61,764 nt of DNA. Origin: Candidatus Obscuribacterales bacterium (GTDB lineage: Bacteria; Cyanobacteriota; Vampirovibrionia; Obscuribacterales; Obscuribacteraceae). Location: positions 1 to 61,764 of the forward strand of contig JAKFUT010000062.1 of NCBI GenBank assembly GCA_021732565.1, written 5' to 3'. The translations under genes were made by a program, and so were the position numbers. Below the pieces are notes generated by a model. The model saw only the letters and a list, made by a program, of their open reading frames with translations. It did no database searches and was not told where the DNA came from. Shown piece by piece: positions 9,132 to 18,090 of this stretch (its first letter is position 1; each line of letters begins with the position of its first letter).

Positions 9132-11759
9132 CTAACCGGAACCAATTAGATCCACTCCTTCATTTTTGCGCCCCTTCGTATTTAGTAGATTTTTCAGCTC
9201 AGGATAATGCATCATTTCAGGGTCCGCTTTAACCACCTCAATGGCTGCCTGGCGTGCTTGTTCCAGTATGTGCGCATCCTTAACGATGTCAGCCAGCACA
9301 AGGTCCGGCATGCCAGATTGGCGAACTCCGAGGAACTCACCGGGGCCGCGTAATTCCAGATCCTTTTCAGCGATAACAAATCCGTCATTTGTCTGACACA
9401 TGATTCCCAACCTCTGACGTGTTTGCTCCGAGCGCGAATCAGATATCAGGAAGCAATAGGACTGCTCTGCTCCCCGACCGACGCGTCCTCGCAGTTGGTG
9501 GAGTTGTGCCAATCCGAAGCGGTCCGCGTTTTCGATTATCATTACGGTGGCATTGGGCACATCGACGCCCACTTCAATTACCGTGGTTGAAACGAGAATG
9601 TCGAACTCTTGCTTGCGAAATTTTTCCATTACTTCGTCTTTTACCTGCGGCTTCAACTTGCCATGCATGAGACCGACTTTGCGATCGTTGAATTCGACGC
9701 AAAGATTTTCATATTCGATGGTCGCGGCTTTGGCCGATAGTGTTTCTGATTCTTCGATCAACGGAAAAACAATGTAAATCTGTCGCCCACGCAAAATTTG
9801 CTGTCGGATAAATCCCCATAGATCTTTTTTCTTACCAGGCGATATCAATCTGGTATCTATTGGTTTTCTCCCTGGCGGCAATTCATCAATCTCCGAGACG
9901 TCTAAGTCGCCGTGCAACGATAGAGCAAGGGTGCGCGGAATTGGTGTAGCGGTCATGGTAAGCAATTCGGGGTTTACACCCTTGGCTTTCAATCTTGCTC
10001 TTTGCTTCACTCCGAATCGGTGCTGTTCATCAATAATCACAAAGCCAAGCTTCTTGAATTCGACATCGTCTTGAATTAACGCGTGCGTGCCAATCGCTAT
10101 ATGAACTTGTCCGTTGACAAGATCTTGCTGAATTTGTCTGCGCTCCTTCACTCCTTGCTTGCCAAGCAGCAGTGCACATCGTAATCCCAATGCCGTCATC
10201 CATTTTTGAAATTGCCGATAATGTTGCTCCGCTAGAATTTCAGTGGGCGCCATCACTGCAACTTGATAACCGTTTTGAATGGCGACCAGTGCGGACATTG
10301 CCGCAACTACCGTCTTGCCCGAACCCACATCTCCTTGCACAAGTCGGTGCATGGGCCTCGGCGCCGCCAGGTCGCCAGCAATTTCTTTGAAGACCCGCTC
10401 TTGTGCTCCGGTCAAAGTAAATGGCAGGTGAGCTCGAAATTTCTCCAACAATTCGCCGGTGCCGAGTGGTAGCTCCAACGCTTCAGTTGCAGCTTGAAAG
10501 CGGTGACGACGTATTGCAAGATAAAGTTGTGCGGCGAATAATTCGTCGAAAACCAGTCGACGCCGCGCGTCTTCTTTCGAATCAAGATCTTGCGGAAAAT
10601 GGATACCCCATAGTGCCGCGGTCAACGCGGGCATTTCATAGCGGGTTCTAATTCCGTCTGGCAAAAAATCTCTTAGAACGGGCCCGTATTGCTCCAGAGC
10701 CGTGTGAATGATGCTACGAAGGTACCGCAGGGATAACCCTTCCGTAAGTGGATATACGGGCACCAGGCGCCCGGCATGTATTGAATCTGAATCTTCATCT
10801 CCATCGCCACCAATCAATTCGATTTCGGCGTTACGAAGTTGTAATTTGTTCGAATATGAATCTAGCTCTGCACGACCGGATGCCAATACACGGGCCCCCT
10901 TGGGAAAGCTATCCTTATAGCGGTCCAGGAGATATTTGTTGGACCGGCCGCCGATGAATTTGCTGATGGTCAGGCTGCCGCTCCCATCATTGATTACGAT
11001 GGTGACAATCGATACATTTCCTTTTTTTGATTGAAATGCTCCCACCGATCGGATGTTGCCAATGATAGTGACATCTTCACCTGGTTCAATTTCTTTAATG
11101 CGAAGGCGATTTTGGAAGTCGAGGTGCTGCCTTGGATAGTGCCGTAACAAGTCGCCTATTGTATGAACGTCAACACGGGCTAGCAGCTCCGACATTTTCG
11201 GACCGACGCCCTTCAAGAACTTTACTTCTACGGTGTCCGGATGGGCGCCAGGCATATGGGAACGTGTGGTCTCTCGCCCGGGACTCGGTGTAGACGGCGA
11301 TGAAGGTGAAGTCACATTCGATTTTGATTCAAGAGGCGAAGAGTCTGACTGATGCACGTTAGTTGCAGCTGCTGATTTGGTGTCGCTGGATTTTCCCGCT
11401 GACGCAGGTTTCTCTTTCGGCTTTGGCGTTCCAGACCTGGTGCTGGCAACTTCATGCAAAGGTACATTATTATCAGCCGAGATATCCTTCGGGTCAGTCA
11501 GGAGTTCTTCGGTTCGACGAACGATTGCGATTCGCGCGGCAACATCTGTATTGGGATATTGTCGATATAAACCGCGGATGGTCGACCATCGCGTATCCAG
11601 TGGATATCTTTTGCAAAGCTTCTCTGCAGTTTTACGCATGAAGTCTGAGAACACAGTTCGCTTCCCGCGAAAGTCGGTATAGCGAGCTCGCCGCTCGACT
11701 GCCAGGGCTCGTCCGAGCGCTGAGATTTCGGTTTCTCTGTCCAGCGTTTTACCCTGCAT
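9132..11759 (-). CDS. recG: ATP-dependent DNA helicase RecG
   Basis: RecG remodels stalled replication forks and branch-migrates Holliday junctions using ATP. From ATG 11759, which has GAGGG nine bases upstream, the protein has 875 residues. It starts with a non-canonical extension of about 175 residues ending in a Ser/Thr/Pro-rich linker. Next come a helix-hairpin-helix segment (FLKGVGPKMSELLARVDVHT, about 182-202), the OB wedge domain, Walker A GDVGSGKT (476-483), the DEQH box (577-580), TATPIPRTLALS and RGRVGRGAEQ. Cyanobacterial RecG proteins also carry such an extension. Its position on the minus strand with mglA upstream is not informative for function. Confidence 0.97.
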   Translation of the reverse strand: MQGKTLDRETEISALGRALAVERRARYTDFRGKRTVFSDFMRKTAEKLCKRYPLDTRWSTIRGLYRQYPNTDVAARIAIVRRTEELLTDPKDISADNNVPLHEVASTRSGTPKPKEKPASAGKSSDTKSAAATNVHQSDSSPLESKSNVTSPSSPSTPSPGRETTRSHMPGAHPDTVEVKFLKGVGPKMSELLARVDVHTIGDLLRHYPRQHLDFQNRLRIKEIEPGEDVTIIGNIRSVGAFQSKKGNVSIVTIVINDGSGSLTISKFIGGRSNKYLLDRYKDSFPKGARVLASGRAELDSYSNKLQLRNAEIELIGGDGDEDSDSIHAGRLVPVYPLTEGLSLRYLRSIIHTALEQYGPVLRDFLPDGIRTRYEMPALTAALWGIHFPQDLDSKEDARRRLVFDELFAAQLYLAIRRHRFQAATEALELPLGTGELLEKFRAHLPFTLTGAQERVFKEIAGDLAAPRPMHRLVQGDVGSGKTVVAAMSALVAIQNGYQVAVMAPTEILAEQHYRQFQKWMTALGLRCALLLGKQGVKERRQIQQDLVNGQVHIAIGTHALIQDDVEFKKLGFVIIDEQHRFGVKQRARLKAKGVNPELLTMTATPIPRTLALSLHGDLDVSEIDELPPGRKPIDTRLISPGKKKDLWGFIRQQILRGRQIYIVFPLIEESETLSAKAATIEYENLCVEFNDRKVGLMHGKLKPQVKDEVMEKFRKQEFDILVSTTVIEVGVDVPNATVMIIENADRFGLAQLHQLRGRVGRGAEQSYCFLISDSRSEQTRQRLGIMCQTNDGFVIAEKDLELRGPGEFLGVRQSGMPDLVLADIVKDAHILEQARQAAIEVVKADPEMMHYPELKNLLNTKGRKNEGVDLIGSG

Positions 11760-12112
11760 CAAATTGTGCCCTCGCTTTCGACAGCACCATTTTTGCATTG
11801 GACGCGTCGTGTCGTTCAGACTTCATGCAGAAATTATCTGCCAGAACTGCAATTGCTGCTCGGCGACAATAAGGCGCGAGCAGCGTGAACGAGCAGAGCT
11901 TCGGCGAACCTCAGCGGTACGGAGTTGAACTGTGATTAATTATTTGAAGTTCCAGCAACAATACTTCGCCGCAGTACGACGTAAATTGATCTAGATCGTG
12001 ATAAAGCGCACCAAACTCGGACGCTGCATTTGGCGTCAGCATTTGCAAATGGCAGCCCGACAATCGTTTCCTTTCATTTAAGCAAAGAAGCCGATTGTCG
12101 ATATCGCCAGGA
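11760..12112. other. Intergenic region between mglA and recG
   Basis: This 353-base stretch lies between two minus-strand genes. It holds the inverted repeat listed at 12058-12100 and the GAGGG ribosome site of recG. Short open frames here lack start signals and coding character. Nothing else recognised. Confidence 0.5.
12058..12100 (-). terminator. Possible mglA transcript-end hairpin
   Basis: A perfect 9-bp inverted repeat (CGACAATCG / CGATTGTCG) with a 25-base spacer lies 12 bases beyond the mglA stop. No run of T follows on either strand, so intrinsic termination is uncertain; it may simply stabilise the transcript end. Confidence 0.35.
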
Positions 12113-12691
12113 TTATTGAAGGCGGTTCAGAATCAGTTTACTGATCGCTTTCAGGGTTGCAAATACACCAAGTCCTTCGGAAGCTACTGCTTCGAAACTT
12201 GGCACGCCTCTGATGTTGAGATCTTTTTCCATGCGCTCAACGCTCATGGCATTTGCAAGGTCTCGTTTGTTGTACTGCAGCACCCATGGAATGTTGTCGA
12301 GCGTCAGATTGTATTCCGCAAGGTTATCAATCATGTTCTGCAGCGACTCTGCATTCTCTTTGGCGCGCATCACATCTGAGTCTGCGACAAATATGATGCC
12401 ATCTACCCCATTCAAGATCAGCTTACGGCTGGCGTTATATTCCACCTGACCCGGAACTGTATATAGTGAAAATCTAGTTTTAAAACCTTGAACTGAACCC
12501 AGATCGAGGGGAAGGAAGTCAAAGAACAAAGTTCTTTCGGTTTCAGTCGCCAAGCTAATCAGCTCGCCTCTGGTAGATGGGGCAAGCTGGCTATGGATGT
12601 ATTTCAAATTCGTGGTTTTGCCACCAAGACCGGTGCCGTAATAGACGATCTTGCAGTTGATTTCCCTCGCGGCGTAATTAACCAGTGCCAT
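12113..12691 (-). CDS. mglA: MglA-type small Ras-like GTPase
   Basis: This 192-residue cytoplasmic GTPase is close to the usual 195 residues of MglA, the polarity and gliding switch known in Myxococcus. The P-loop is GTGLGGKT (19-26), followed by NLKYIHSQL as is typical for the family. The switch II motif is TVPGQVEY, where the usual DxxG aspartate is absent as in other MglA proteins. The base-recognition motif is NKRDL. ATG has AGGGA seven bases upstream. No mglB (the Roadblock GAP partner) is visible within the window, so its regulator must be elsewhere. Its cellular role here, such as motility, pilus positioning or polarity, is inferred only from the family. Confidence 0.92.
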   Translation of the reverse strand: MALVNYAAREINCKIVYYGTGLGGKTTNLKYIHSQLAPSTRGELISLATETERTLFFDFLPLDLGSVQGFKTRFSLYTVPGQVEYNASRKLILNGVDGIIFVADSDVMRAKENAESLQNMIDNLAEYNLTLDNIPWVLQYNKRDLANAMSVERMEKDLNIRGVPSFEAVASEGLGVFATLKAISKLILNRLQ

Positions 12692-13164
12692 TCGTTAATC
12701 CCTGTCTCCCATTCTCTCGTTTGTCGACCTGGCCGGAACGACCGCTCCCGATAGTAGTGATTGATACCACGATTGCGGTGTGTTTAGAACTCTCTTCGCC
12801 TCAGCTTCAAGAATTGAGAGCCTAGTTTGAGTAAGCAACGGCTGCCCCTTTCTCTTTACTTGCCTTGTCTCTTCGACGGATCATCTCTAGTAATGCTTCC
12901 CTCTCAGGCTACCACGAACTCAGGGGAGTCTATCAACTTACAACTCCTAAAACCGGTTGTCAGGCAATTAACCGGCAACAATATTCAAACATTCTGAATG
13001 CCGCCGTCATCATGATACAATTTAGCTTTCCGTTGAGTCGGTTCAGTTCGGGTCCAAATGGCCCGCTCCGTCACACGGTTATGCCCCCTTTCCGGGGGAA
13101 AACTGCTGAAAGATTGCGATTTGCGAAAATCAGCTACTAATTCCAAACGAATAGGATGTGTGCC
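12692..13164. other. Divergent intergenic region upstream of mglA and rpmB
   Basis: This 473-base region should hold promoters for both divergent genes, but no clear -35/-10 pair stands out. A short inverted repeat CCGGTT (12953-12958) / AACCGG (12970-12975) is present. The only strong signal is AGGA at 13153-13156, eight bases ahead of rpmB. No gene seen. Confidence 0.5.
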
Positions 13165-13368
13165 ATGGCTAAACGCTGTGACAGTTGCGGAAAAGGTGCC
13201 ATTACAGGGACCCACTATACCTTTCTCCGTTCTCACTGGAACCCCCATAACAAGAGAAAATGGCAGCCTAACCTTCAAAACGTGAAGGTGAAGATGAGCG
13301 GCACGGTTAAGCGGATGAAAGTCTGCACCAGCTGCATAAAAGGCGGAAAGATCACCAAAGCGGGCTAA
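13165..13368 (+). CDS. rpmB: 50S ribosomal protein L28, zinc-binding form
   Basis: A 67-residue protein starting MAKRCDSCGKG, followed by HNKRKWQPNLQNVKV and ending VCTSCIKGGKITKAG. It matches L28 of the large ribosomal subunit in length and sequence. Two CxxC pairs (CDSC near the N terminus and CTSC near the C terminus) show the zinc-ribbon form. ATG 13165 is chosen over the in-frame ATG 13156 because AGGA sits eight bases upstream and MAKRC is the family start. It stands alone and is followed at once by an intrinsic terminator. Confidence 0.96.
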   Translation: MAKRCDSCGKGAITGTHYTFLRSHWNPHNKRKWQPNLQNVKVKMSGTVKRMKVCTSCIKGGKITKAG

Positions 13369-13420
13369 ACCCTGTCGATGGTAGGTTAAGGCGCAAAATC
13401 CGCGCTTAATGCCATTTAAA

Positions 13421-13450
13421 AACAAAGTGCCTCACGGTGCTTTGTTTTTT
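13421..13450 (+). terminator. Intrinsic terminator of rpmB
   Basis: The stem AACAAAGTGCC / GGTGCTTTGTT (with two G-T pairs) and loop TCAC are followed directly by TTTTT. The hairpin lies about 53 bases after the rpmB stop codon. This is a textbook rho-independent terminator on the plus strand. Confidence 0.88.
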
Positions 13451-14079
13451 GCTGTCAGATAAAAAATCTGCATTAATATGAGAAATTTATCCGCAGTCGG
13501 TCATCGTATGTTCACCGAAAGTTGAAGGTTGGTGACCCGGGCATTGGCATGATTTAGTTTTCGATATTCCGCCACCGCATTGCGATAACCGCTTAGACAT
13601 CCAAATCATCCGGCGCCTGGCTGCTGGACGTTTACATTTGGTTGGAATGCGCTCGGTGAGGAGCGCCGCCGGAAAAAATACGGCGAATGCCCGTGCCGGG
13701 AGTGGCTTGTAATTGCATGTTCGGTTTTGTCCGGTGTGTTCACGAGTGACAGATAATTAGCAGGAGCGGTGGTGGACGCCCGGTTGAGGGGGCACAGACC
13801 TTTGGATGGATTTTGGCTAGGATTAGTCTGTTGACCTCCGCTGCAGTGAAATTGCTTGATCACTTCTTAAAAAATGACTGCCTTCGGCCACGTTATCGGA
13901 ATATTGCACCTTTAGACTACTCAATATTCATTCGCGGGCAGCTGAATTAGTCAGTTGCCGTCCAGTGGTCGCCAAGATTCTTGAAACCTTGAGCGTGGTT
14001 TAAATATGTCTAAGTCTAATTATGGGGACATTCGTATAAACACCAAAGAAGCGACCTGAGATCCACCAGAGGCCATCAA
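13451..14079. other. Intergenic region with no recognised gene
   Basis: About 630 bases after the rpmB terminator. Open frames on either strand are short, lack ribosome sites and read as random sequence. A few GC-rich inverted segments (for example CGCCG…CGGCG near 13665-13685) could fold, but I cannot assign a role. Confidence 0.4.
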
Positions 14080-14331
14080 ATGAATGAAGCAGTCAAATTC
14101 GGTGTGAGCTCAGCAATTTTATTGGTCGTTAGTTACTGCGGATCTATCACCGTCCATCTAAATCAGGCGGTCAAGCCAGCAATAGGATTCATTTACAGCG
14201 TCAACCAATCGGCGCTCGACTCTAAAACTGCATTTCATCAAGCGGGTGGAGTATTCAGGGCAGATGAAATTGACACCGTGGAGAATTTGGTCTGTCAGCC
14301 AGTTGAAGACACCCCGCCTCAGTCACCCTGA
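14080..14331 (+). CDS. Small secreted or membrane-anchored hypothetical protein
   Basis: This 83-residue frame begins at ATG 14080 with AGAGG seven bases upstream, a good ribosome site. Residues 6-25 (KFGVSSAILLVVSYCGSITV) form one hydrophobic helix or signal peptide. The rest is polar and ends Pro-rich (QPVEDTPPQSP). No homologue is recognised. It lies alone in a long gene-poor interval between rpmB and hslO. The ribosome site and hydrophobic N terminus make it more believable than the other short frames around it, but it could still be chance. Confidence 0.42.
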   Translation: MNEAVKFGVSSAILLVVSYCGSITVHLNQAVKPAIGFIYSVNQSALDSKTAFHQAGGVFRADEIDTVENLVCQPVEDTPPQSP

Positions 14332-14829
14332 CAACCCCGAATTAGCCAGAACTGATTCCTTTGGTCGGACTGGCCGGCAAAGGGCGTCACCGGTCGGAGT
14401 CGCCCGCTGAACCAATCACCCGCGAGAAACGCGAGAGTCTGATAAGTGACCTGCTGTTTCCCGCTGTGGAGTTCTCTTGAAATTAAGGGGGCCATTTAGG
14501 CTAATCCCGAATTCATGAATATGTCTGATCGGTGAATAATCCGGGTAATCCACCCATTTATGAAGCACTATTTGCAAATGCATTTCATGAATGGTCGCCG
14601 TAGTTTGCAAATGAAATTAAGGCCCTTATAGGCCAGCGTTACTTTCGTGCGTCTTGGTACCTCAAATCCGCGGTCCATTGAATTGAGTTTTGCTGAGTGG
14701 CGCATATACCACACCTGGCTGTAATTTCGGAACCGAGAACTTGTACTGTTCCGCAAGGAAATTATCGAGTCAATCTTTGAGCCGCGCTGCTGGCAAGCTT
14801 ATGCGGCAACCACACGCCGTGAATGCAGG
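14332..14829. other. Gene-free region with palindromic repeats
   Basis: About 500 bases downstream of hslO. It contains the palindrome ATTCATGAAT (14511-14520) and an 11-bp inverted repeat with one T-G pair, CCATTTATGAA (14554-14564) / TTCATGAATGG (14584-14594). The word TTTGCAAATG occurs twice. No gene or clear terminator run of T is seen. Confidence 0.4.
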
Positions 14830-15705
14830 TTAACCGGCGCCTTCGGCAATGTCCATCAGCCGTTCGCTTGCGACATGATAAACAGCGTTGCAAAATTGGC
14901 ACCGCCCTTCTGCCTCGCCTTGCTCGGCCATTTCGAGCAGTTCCTGCCTGTCCATTCCTTTGAGCGCTTGAATAAATCTTTCAGTCGAGCACCGGCAATC
15001 AAAACGCAAGGGCTGAAAGGGGCTGAGGTCATGCAATTCGAACCCTTGCAATCCTCTTCTTAAGATATCTTCCAGCCCCATTCCTCTGCGCATTAAGAAG
15101 GTGAATGTACCAAACGATGCAAAATTATTTTCAAGCATGCAGATGGTCTCTTCAGTTGCGTCGGGCAACAACTGAACGAGCAAACCACCCGCAGCTTCTA
15201 CTCCATTTCGACTAACGTGAACTCCGACAATGAGAACGGATCCTGCGTCCTGACAGTTCACTAGATATCGATTAAGGTCTTCGCCTACTTCACCCGATGC
15301 CAGCTCGACAGTTGAGGTGTGTGGCAATCCAAACCCCGTATCGCTGGTCACATGAAGATAACCGCGTTTGCCAATGGCCCCCCCAACATCAAGATTCCCC
15401 AGTGAGTTCAGAGGTAACTCAACCCGGGGATTCTCAACATAGCCAGTGACTATACCTTTTGATGATGCGTCGACCACCACTTTGCCCAGTGGTCCATCAC
15501 CTTGAAATTTCATAGTGAGCCGCCCCCTTCGCGCCACCACCGGCAGAACCAGTGCCGCCCCCGTCATAGCTCTGCCCAGCGCCGCTGCTGCTGTGTAAGA
15601 GAGCTTATGTCGGTTTCGAGCTTCTTCTACCAGGTGTGTGGTGGACACTATGGTTGCTTGAATAGTGCCCTGGACATCGAATGCTTGTAGTACCCCGTCG
15701 TCCAT
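14830..15705 (-). CDS. hslO: Redox-regulated chaperone Hsp33
   Basis: Hsp33 is a cytoplasmic holdase switched on by oxidation of zinc-bound cysteines. The 291-residue length is normal. The N-terminal domain has the family signature HxLSYTAAAALGRAMTGAAL and the conserved region FQGDGPLGKVVVDAS…GYVENP. The C-terminal redox switch is present as CxC (DCRCSTERF) and CxxC (GRCQFC). ATG has GAGG eight bases upstream. It lies 49 bases after prmC on the same strand, so the order prfA-prmC-hslO suggests one transcript. Confidence 0.96.
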   Translation of the reverse strand: MDDGVLQAFDVQGTIQATIVSTTHLVEEARNRHKLSYTAAAALGRAMTGAALVLPVVARRGRLTMKFQGDGPLGKVVVDASSKGIVTGYVENPRVELPLNSLGNLDVGGAIGKRGYLHVTSDTGFGLPHTSTVELASGEVGEDLNRYLVNCQDAGSVLIVGVHVSRNGVEAAGGLLVQLLPDATEETICMLENNFASFGTFTFLMRRGMGLEDILRRGLQGFELHDLSPFQPLRFDCRCSTERFIQALKGMDRQELLEMAEQGEAEGRCQFCNAVYHVASERLMDIAEGAG

Positions 15706-15754
15706 TCGCGCATCCTCATTACCACAAAAAAGAGCTTTTTTATTTTAGCAGTTT

Positions 15755-16642
15755 TTAAGATGCATTAATAGTCCCGAGGTTCCCCCCTGAAGCCACTACC
15801 ACCCGTTTGTGTCCAGACAGATCAAACACTGTCAGCGGATTTTGCCAGCCAGCAGAATGGAAAATTTCCACCACCGGATCCCCCTGACCGTCACCCGTTT
15901 CTACGGCCGCAAATCCGCCAATCTTCAGGCAACGGCCGGCCAACCGTGCAAAGTCGCGATAAAAGCCGAGTCCGTCTTCATCCTTGCCGAAGAGAGCTAT
16001 GTATGGCTCATTTAACACTTCGCGGGCTAGCTCGCTCTCCTGATACTTTGGTATGTACGGCGGATTGGAAACAAATGCGTCACATTCATTGCTAAGTGAG
16101 GTCAGCCACTGCTGCCAGTCACCATGAGATAAACTGAGCCGGTCGATGACAGAGAGGTTCTGTGCATTCTCGAGAGTGGTCTGGTGCGCAATGGCTGAAA
16201 TCTCTGTGGCGACAGCTCGCGCGTCGGGTCTTGCCGCCAGAATCGATAGACTGATAGCTCCACTGCCGGTGCCCACCTCTGCGATCAACGGTGACGAAAT
16301 TCCGTTGAGACGATTCAGCACCGTTTCAACCAGCGTCTCCGTATCTGCCCTGGGAATAAAGACCCCCGAACGAACAATAAAACGATGGCCCATAAACCAG
16401 GCTTCGCCCAGACAGTACTGCAGCGGAGTTCCGTTGCGACGTTGTGCAAGAATTTTTTCGATTTGAACTCGGGCGTCCTCAGTTAAGGGGCGCTCCGGGT
16501 CCATCATTCGTTGCGCTAGCGTCCAGCCCGTGGTGTGGGCGAGAATAAGGTCGCATTCGCTTCTGGCCTCAGAATCTTCGATGCCGGTCTGAGATAGCGA
16601 TTCACGTATAAGCCTTTCGAACTGGCGAACGGCAAATGTCAT
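15755..16642 (-). CDS. prmC: Peptide chain release factor glutamine methyltransferase PrmC
   Basis: PrmC methylates the glutamine of the GGQ motif in release factors using S-adenosylmethionine. The 295-residue protein has the usual N-terminal helical domain and a Rossmann methyltransferase domain. Motif I is VAEVGTGSGAISLSI-like and the catalytic NPPY is in FVSNPPYIPKY. Its ATG overlaps the prfA stop by four bases (ATGA), a standard prfA-prmC arrangement that couples their translation. The C-terminal HKRVVVA is also typical. Confidence 0.96.
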   Translation of the reverse strand: MTFAVRQFERLIRESLSQTGIEDSEARSECDLILAHTTGWTLAQRMMDPERPLTEDARVQIEKILAQRRNGTPLQYCLGEAWFMGHRFIVRSGVFIPRADTETLVETVLNRLNGISSPLIAEVGTGSGAISLSILAARPDARAVATEISAIAHQTTLENAQNLSVIDRLSLSHGDWQQWLTSLSNECDAFVSNPPYIPKYQESELAREVLNEPYIALFGKDEDGLGFYRDFARLAGRCLKIGGFAAVETGDGQGDPVVEIFHSAGWQNPLTVFDLSGHKRVVVASGGNLGTINAS

Positions 16643-17724
16643 TCGTCAGTTCGTGTCTCGGCTTCGAGGAGTCGTTTTTGCTCATCATGAATGCAAGCTT
16701 CAATTACCTTGTCGAGATCGCCGTCGAGAATCGACTGCAAAGCGAAATTCATATTGAGCCGGTGATCGGTGACACGATTGTCTTTAAAGTTGTACGTGCG
16801 AATCTTCTCCGAACGGTCGCCCGTGCCCACCTGAGACCTCTTCGCGTCTGACAGGGCCTTTTGGCGAGCTTCCACTTCTATTTTGTAGAGTTTGGCTCTC
16901 AAAATCTGCTTAGCTCGTTCTTTGTTTTGCAGCTGGCTGCGTTCTTCCGAGCAGGCCACCATGAGTCCACTGGGCCTGTGAACGATGCGAACTGCAGTCT
17001 CAACCTTGTTGACATTCTGTCCGCCGGCACCACCCGATCGCATGGTAGAGATGTCCAGGTCTCGCTCATCTAATTGAACGTCGACCTCATCAGCTTCAGG
17101 CATTATCGCCACAGTGGCAGTGGAGGTGTGTACCCGACCCTGAGCTTCCGTGGCCGGAACCCTTTGAACTCGATGCACTCCTGATTCAAACTTCAGTTTG
17201 CTGTACACGCTGTCTCCGCGGATGTTGACGATTATTTCTTTATAACCGCCCACTTCTCCACCATTGGCGCTTGCCATTTCAGTGGTCCAGCCCACACTAT
17301 CGGCATACTTGCAGTACATACGAAACAGATCTCCGGCAAAAATGGAGGCTTCGTCGCCTCCTGATGCAGCACGGATTTCCACCATGATGTCTTTTTCGTC
17401 GTTGGGATCTTTGGGAAGCAGGGACAATCGCAACTCGTCATTAAGTGTCGATTGCTGGCTCTTGAGCATCGACAGCTCCGATTCCGCCATCTCGCGCAAT
17501 TCTTTGTCCGATTCTGTTCGGAGAATTTCTTGAGCGCCGTCAATTTGCTTTACAAGTTCCTTCCATCGAGCGTAGGCTTCGACAGTCGAAAGGAGCTGCT
17601 TGCGTGCTCGCGAGAGCCGCTTAAGATTGTCCGAATTACTAACAATTTCCGGGTCCGCCAGCTTCTTTTCCAGATCGTCAAAGGCAGCTTGGAGGTCTTC
17701 TAGTTTTGCTACGAGTTCGTCCAT
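16639..17724 (-). CDS. prfA: Peptide chain release factor 1
   Basis: RF1 ends translation at UAA and UAG. The 361-residue protein has the peptidyl-hydrolysis GGQ motif (SGGAGGQNVNKVETAVR) and the codon-recognition tripeptide region in QRVPATEAQGRVHTS, which is the RF1 rather than RF2 type. The N-terminal helical domain and acidic segment DPNDEKDIMVEIRAASGGDEA are intact. It is first in the prfA-prmC-hslO series. No RF2 gene is seen here. Confidence 0.97.
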   Translation of the reverse strand: MDELVAKLEDLQAAFDDLEKKLADPEIVSNSDNLKRLSRARKQLLSTVEAYARWKELVKQIDGAQEILRTESDKELREMAESELSMLKSQQSTLNDELRLSLLPKDPNDEKDIMVEIRAASGGDEASIFAGDLFRMYCKYADSVGWTTEMASANGGEVGGYKEIIVNIRGDSVYSKLKFESGVHRVQRVPATEAQGRVHTSTATVAIMPEADEVDVQLDERDLDISTMRSGGAGGQNVNKVETAVRIVHRPSGLMVACSEERSQLQNKERAKQILRAKLYKIEVEARQKALSDAKRSQVGTGDRSEKIRTYNFKDNRVTDHRLNMNFALQSILDGDLDKVIEACIHDEQKRLLEAETRTDE

Positions 17725-17989
17725 TGAATATTCTCGAACAGGTTCCAGCGCTCTCGACGGCGCCAGGCCCTCAGTTTACACCGAGCCGGCGTCGGAAAAC
17801 ACCACAAGTAATCTTGTATCACGAATTGTCAACAGACCGCTTGTACTCTCAAGATTGGCAAGAGGAGCGGGTTTGGTTACCCGCAATCTTCTTTGCCGAC
17901 AATCGCGACCATTTTCGCCTTCTGTCAACAAATTGTTTGATAGGTTATTCATGAGCGTCGCTGCGCGATATAATCAATCGAGACACTTT

Positions 17990-18076
17990 GGAGAGGTGTC
18001 AGAGTGGTCTATCGTGCAGTCCTGGAAAGACTGTCTGCGCTAAAACGCAGCGAGGGTTCGAATCCCTCCCTCTCCG
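17990..18076 (+). tRNA. tRNA-Ser (anticodon GGA)
   Basis: An 87-base class II tRNA. Acceptor arms are GGAGAGG (17990-17996) and CCTCTCC (18069-18075), with discriminator G at 18076. The anticodon stem CAGTC/GACTG encloses loop CTGGAAA, giving anticodon GGA for serine codons UCC and UCU. A long variable arm CTGCG…CGCAG, as expected for serine tRNA, precedes the T arm GAGGGTTCGAATCCCTC. CCA is not encoded. It lies between prfA and tpiA, on the opposite strand to both. Confidence 0.96.
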
Positions 18077-18090
18077 ATTTCTATAAGTGA

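Noticed and set aside
13600..13870. Minus-strand frame after the rpmB terminator
   Set aside because: No start signal, low-complexity and non-protein-like sequence.
15728..15743. AAAAAAGAGCTTTTTT hairpin between prmC and hslO
   Set aside because: Loop of two bases cannot form a stable terminator, and the genes appear co-transcribed.
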